From NCBI RefSeq assembly GCF_001612805.1, contig NZ_BDBD01000010.1, forward strand, positions 124,001 through 188,000: a stretch of DNA of 64,000 nt. Direction: 5' to 3'. The notes beneath the pieces are model-generated. The model was not told the DNA's origin, made no database searches, and saw only the letters and a program-made list of their open reading frames with translations. The stretch is from Nocardia coubleae NBRC 108252 (GTDB lineage: Bacteria; Actinomycetota; Actinomycetes; Mycobacteriales; Mycobacteriaceae). The position numbers and the translations under genes are program-made. Within the stretch, counting starts at the first letter, position 1; every line of letters starts with the position of its first letter. Below are positions 62,806 to 64,000 of the stretch, piece after piece.

Positions 62806-64000
62806 CAGCGTTCGTCCTCGCGCAGGTCGCGGGCCAGCCGGAACCCGGCGAAGATCTGCCTGCGGATGGGGTGGTCCCAGTTGCGGAAGGTGCCGCGGCA
62901 GGCCACCTCGTCGGTGCCGAACGAACCGCCGCGCAGGATCCGGTAGTCCCCACCGAAGAAGACCTCCGAGTATTCGCGGTACGGGAACGCACGGAACCCG
63001 GGATAAGCCTCGAAACCGGAGGAACACCACTCCCAGACGTCACCGATCAGCTGGTGCACCCCGGTTGCCGACGCACCGGCCGGATACGCGCCGACCTCGG
63101 CCGGTTCCAGATGACGCTGACCCAGGTTGGCGGTGCGCTCGCTCGGCTCGTCCTCACCCCACGGATAGCGTCGCGACGCACCGGTGGCCGGGTCGAACCG
63201 CGCCGCCTTCTCCCATTCCGCCTCGGTGGGCAACCGCTTACCCGCCCACGTCGCATAGGCTTCGGCCTCGAACCAGCACACATGCACCACCGGCTGACGT
63301 GGCCGCAACGCGGTACGCACCCCGAAAGCCCTTCGGTACCACTGATTCCCCTCGCGCTCCCAGAACTGCGGCGCGACGAGCCCTGCCTCCTGCCGGTGCG
63401 CCCACCCGCGCTCCGACCACAGCTCACGGCGCTCGTAGCCGCCGTCGTCGATGAACGCCAGGTACTGCTCGTTGGTCACCGGGGCGACATCGATCGCGAA
63501 ACCCTCGACATACACCGGATGCGCGGGTCGTTCATTGTCCAGCGCCCAGGGATCGGCTGACGTACCCATCATGAACTCGCCTTCGGGAACAACTACTTCA
63601 CCGCCGATCGGAACCCGGGCAGACGGCGCGGGTGGCGCCGACAGCACCGGTGCGCCCAGACGCAACTGGTGGGTGGCCAGCATGGTTTCGTCGTGTTGCT
63701 GTTCGTGCTGAGCGATCATCCCGAACGCGAAACCATTGTCCACCAGCGGGTTCCCGAGCAGCGGACTGGATTCGAGAACGTCGAAGACCTTCTCGCGCAC
63801 GGTGCCCACATAGCCACGCGCCTGCTCGGGATTCAGCAGCGGCAGCGCGGGCCGGTTCGCCCTGGCGTGCTTGAAGGCGTCGTACAGTTCGTCGATATCG
63901 CTGCGCACCGGCTCCCGGCCGCCGACATCGCGCACCAGCCAGAGCTCCTCCTGGTTGCCGATGTGGGCGAGATCCCAGACCAGTGGCGACATCAGTGGTG
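62805..64000 (-). CDS. egtB: Ergothioneine synthase EgtB (5' end beyond window)
   Basis: About 398 codons are visible and the frame stays open to the window edge (PL-MSPLVWDLAHIGNQEEL continues upstream). Non-heme iron site: His in LAHIGN and HEQQHDE (HxxxHxE). The C-terminal FGE-sulfatase domain has EGEFMMGTS and LPTEAEWEKAARF, WEWCSSGF, RGGSF. It joins hercynine and gamma-glutamylcysteine using O2. egtA would be expected beyond the window. Confidence 0.93.
   Translation of the reverse strand, partial: PLMSPLVWDLAHIGNQEELWLVRDVGGREPVRSDIDELYDAFKHARANRPALPLLNPEQARGYVGTVREKVFDVLESSPLLGNPLVDNGFAFGMIAQHEQQHDETMLATHQLRLGAPVLSAPPAPSARVPIGGEVVVPEGEFMMGTSADPWALDNERPAHPVYVEGFAIDVAPVTNEQYLAFIDDGGYERRELWSERGWAHRQEAGLVAPQFWEREGNQWYRRAFGVRTALRPRQPVVHVCWFEAEAYATWAGKRLPTEAEWEKAARFDPATGASRRYPWGEDEPSERTANLGQRHLEPAEVGAYPAGASATGVHQLIGDVWEWCSSGFEAYPGFRAFPYREYSEVFFGGDYRILRGGSFGTDEVACRGTFRNWDHPIRRQIFAGFRLARDLREDER

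Overview
The window is high-GC actinobacterial DNA from a mycolic-acid-producing lineage, most likely Nocardia or a close relative. Supporting signs are uniform GC-rich codon use, many GTG starts, leaderless promoters of the TANNNT plus 6-8 nt type, and blocks of Mycobacterium tuberculosis-like gene order: cbs / SGNH esterase / fadA3-type thiolase; ppx2-DUF501-ftsB-eno-lpqU-mazG-mfd-TetR-glmU-prs; sigK-rskA; egtB-egtC-egtD. No phage, insertion sequence, plasmid or CRISPR signature was seen.

Layout. 1-2.1 kb: end of an FAD oxidoreductase, then an erm-type 23S rRNA methyltransferase preceded by a WhiB7-like promoter and a 17-codon leader peptide. 2.1-9.4 kb: cystathionine beta-synthase, drug-type MFS exporter, SGNH esterase, thiolase, Bax-inhibitor-1 protein, RsmC/RlmG-like methyltransferase. 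9.6-15.6 kb: lipoproteins and small envelope proteins, a DUF6153/DUF305 pair, a beta-lactamase-fold serine hydrolase, a GntR regulator. 15.7-18.9 kb: POT peptide transporter, APC amino-acid permease, tRNA-Leu(UAA). 19.1-23.2 kb: methyltransferase, a TetR remnant, AhpD-like protein, LigB-like protein, alpha/beta hydrolase, TetR regulator. 23.3-27.5 kb: a tightly coupled operon of SDR, ferritin-like diiron protein, truncated flavoprotein, micro-ORF, Baeyer-Villiger-type monooxygenase and YdeI-like protein. 27.5-31.3 kb: fasciclin lipoprotein, sigK, rskA and a membrane-anchored molybdopterin oxidoreductase, with two matching SigK-like promoters. 31.3-36.7 kb: ppx-eno-lpqU block and a protein with four cysteine-rich LppU-like repeats.

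36.8-48.4 kb is the most unusual part. Two DtxR/IdeR-like iron boxes lie in a divergent promoter region. To the left are a Dpp/Opp-type importer's binding lipoprotein, a permease and a single-chain permease-ATPase-ATPase fusion. To the right are a clavaminate-synthase-like dioxygenase, SbnB-like, SbnH-like and SbnA-like enzymes and a MATE exporter. This is a complete make-export-reimport set for a small amino-acid-derived metal chelator with no NRPS or NIS synthetase. The product is not known from sequence; an EDDS-like or hydroxylated aminopolycarboxylate is my working guess.

48.4-64 kb is mostly housekeeping: TerD, a PPOX-fold protein, mazG, mfd, two TetR regulators, tRNA-Gln(UUG), glmU-prs, small conserved proteins and the ergothioneine genes egtD, egtC and egtB, the last cut by the window edge.
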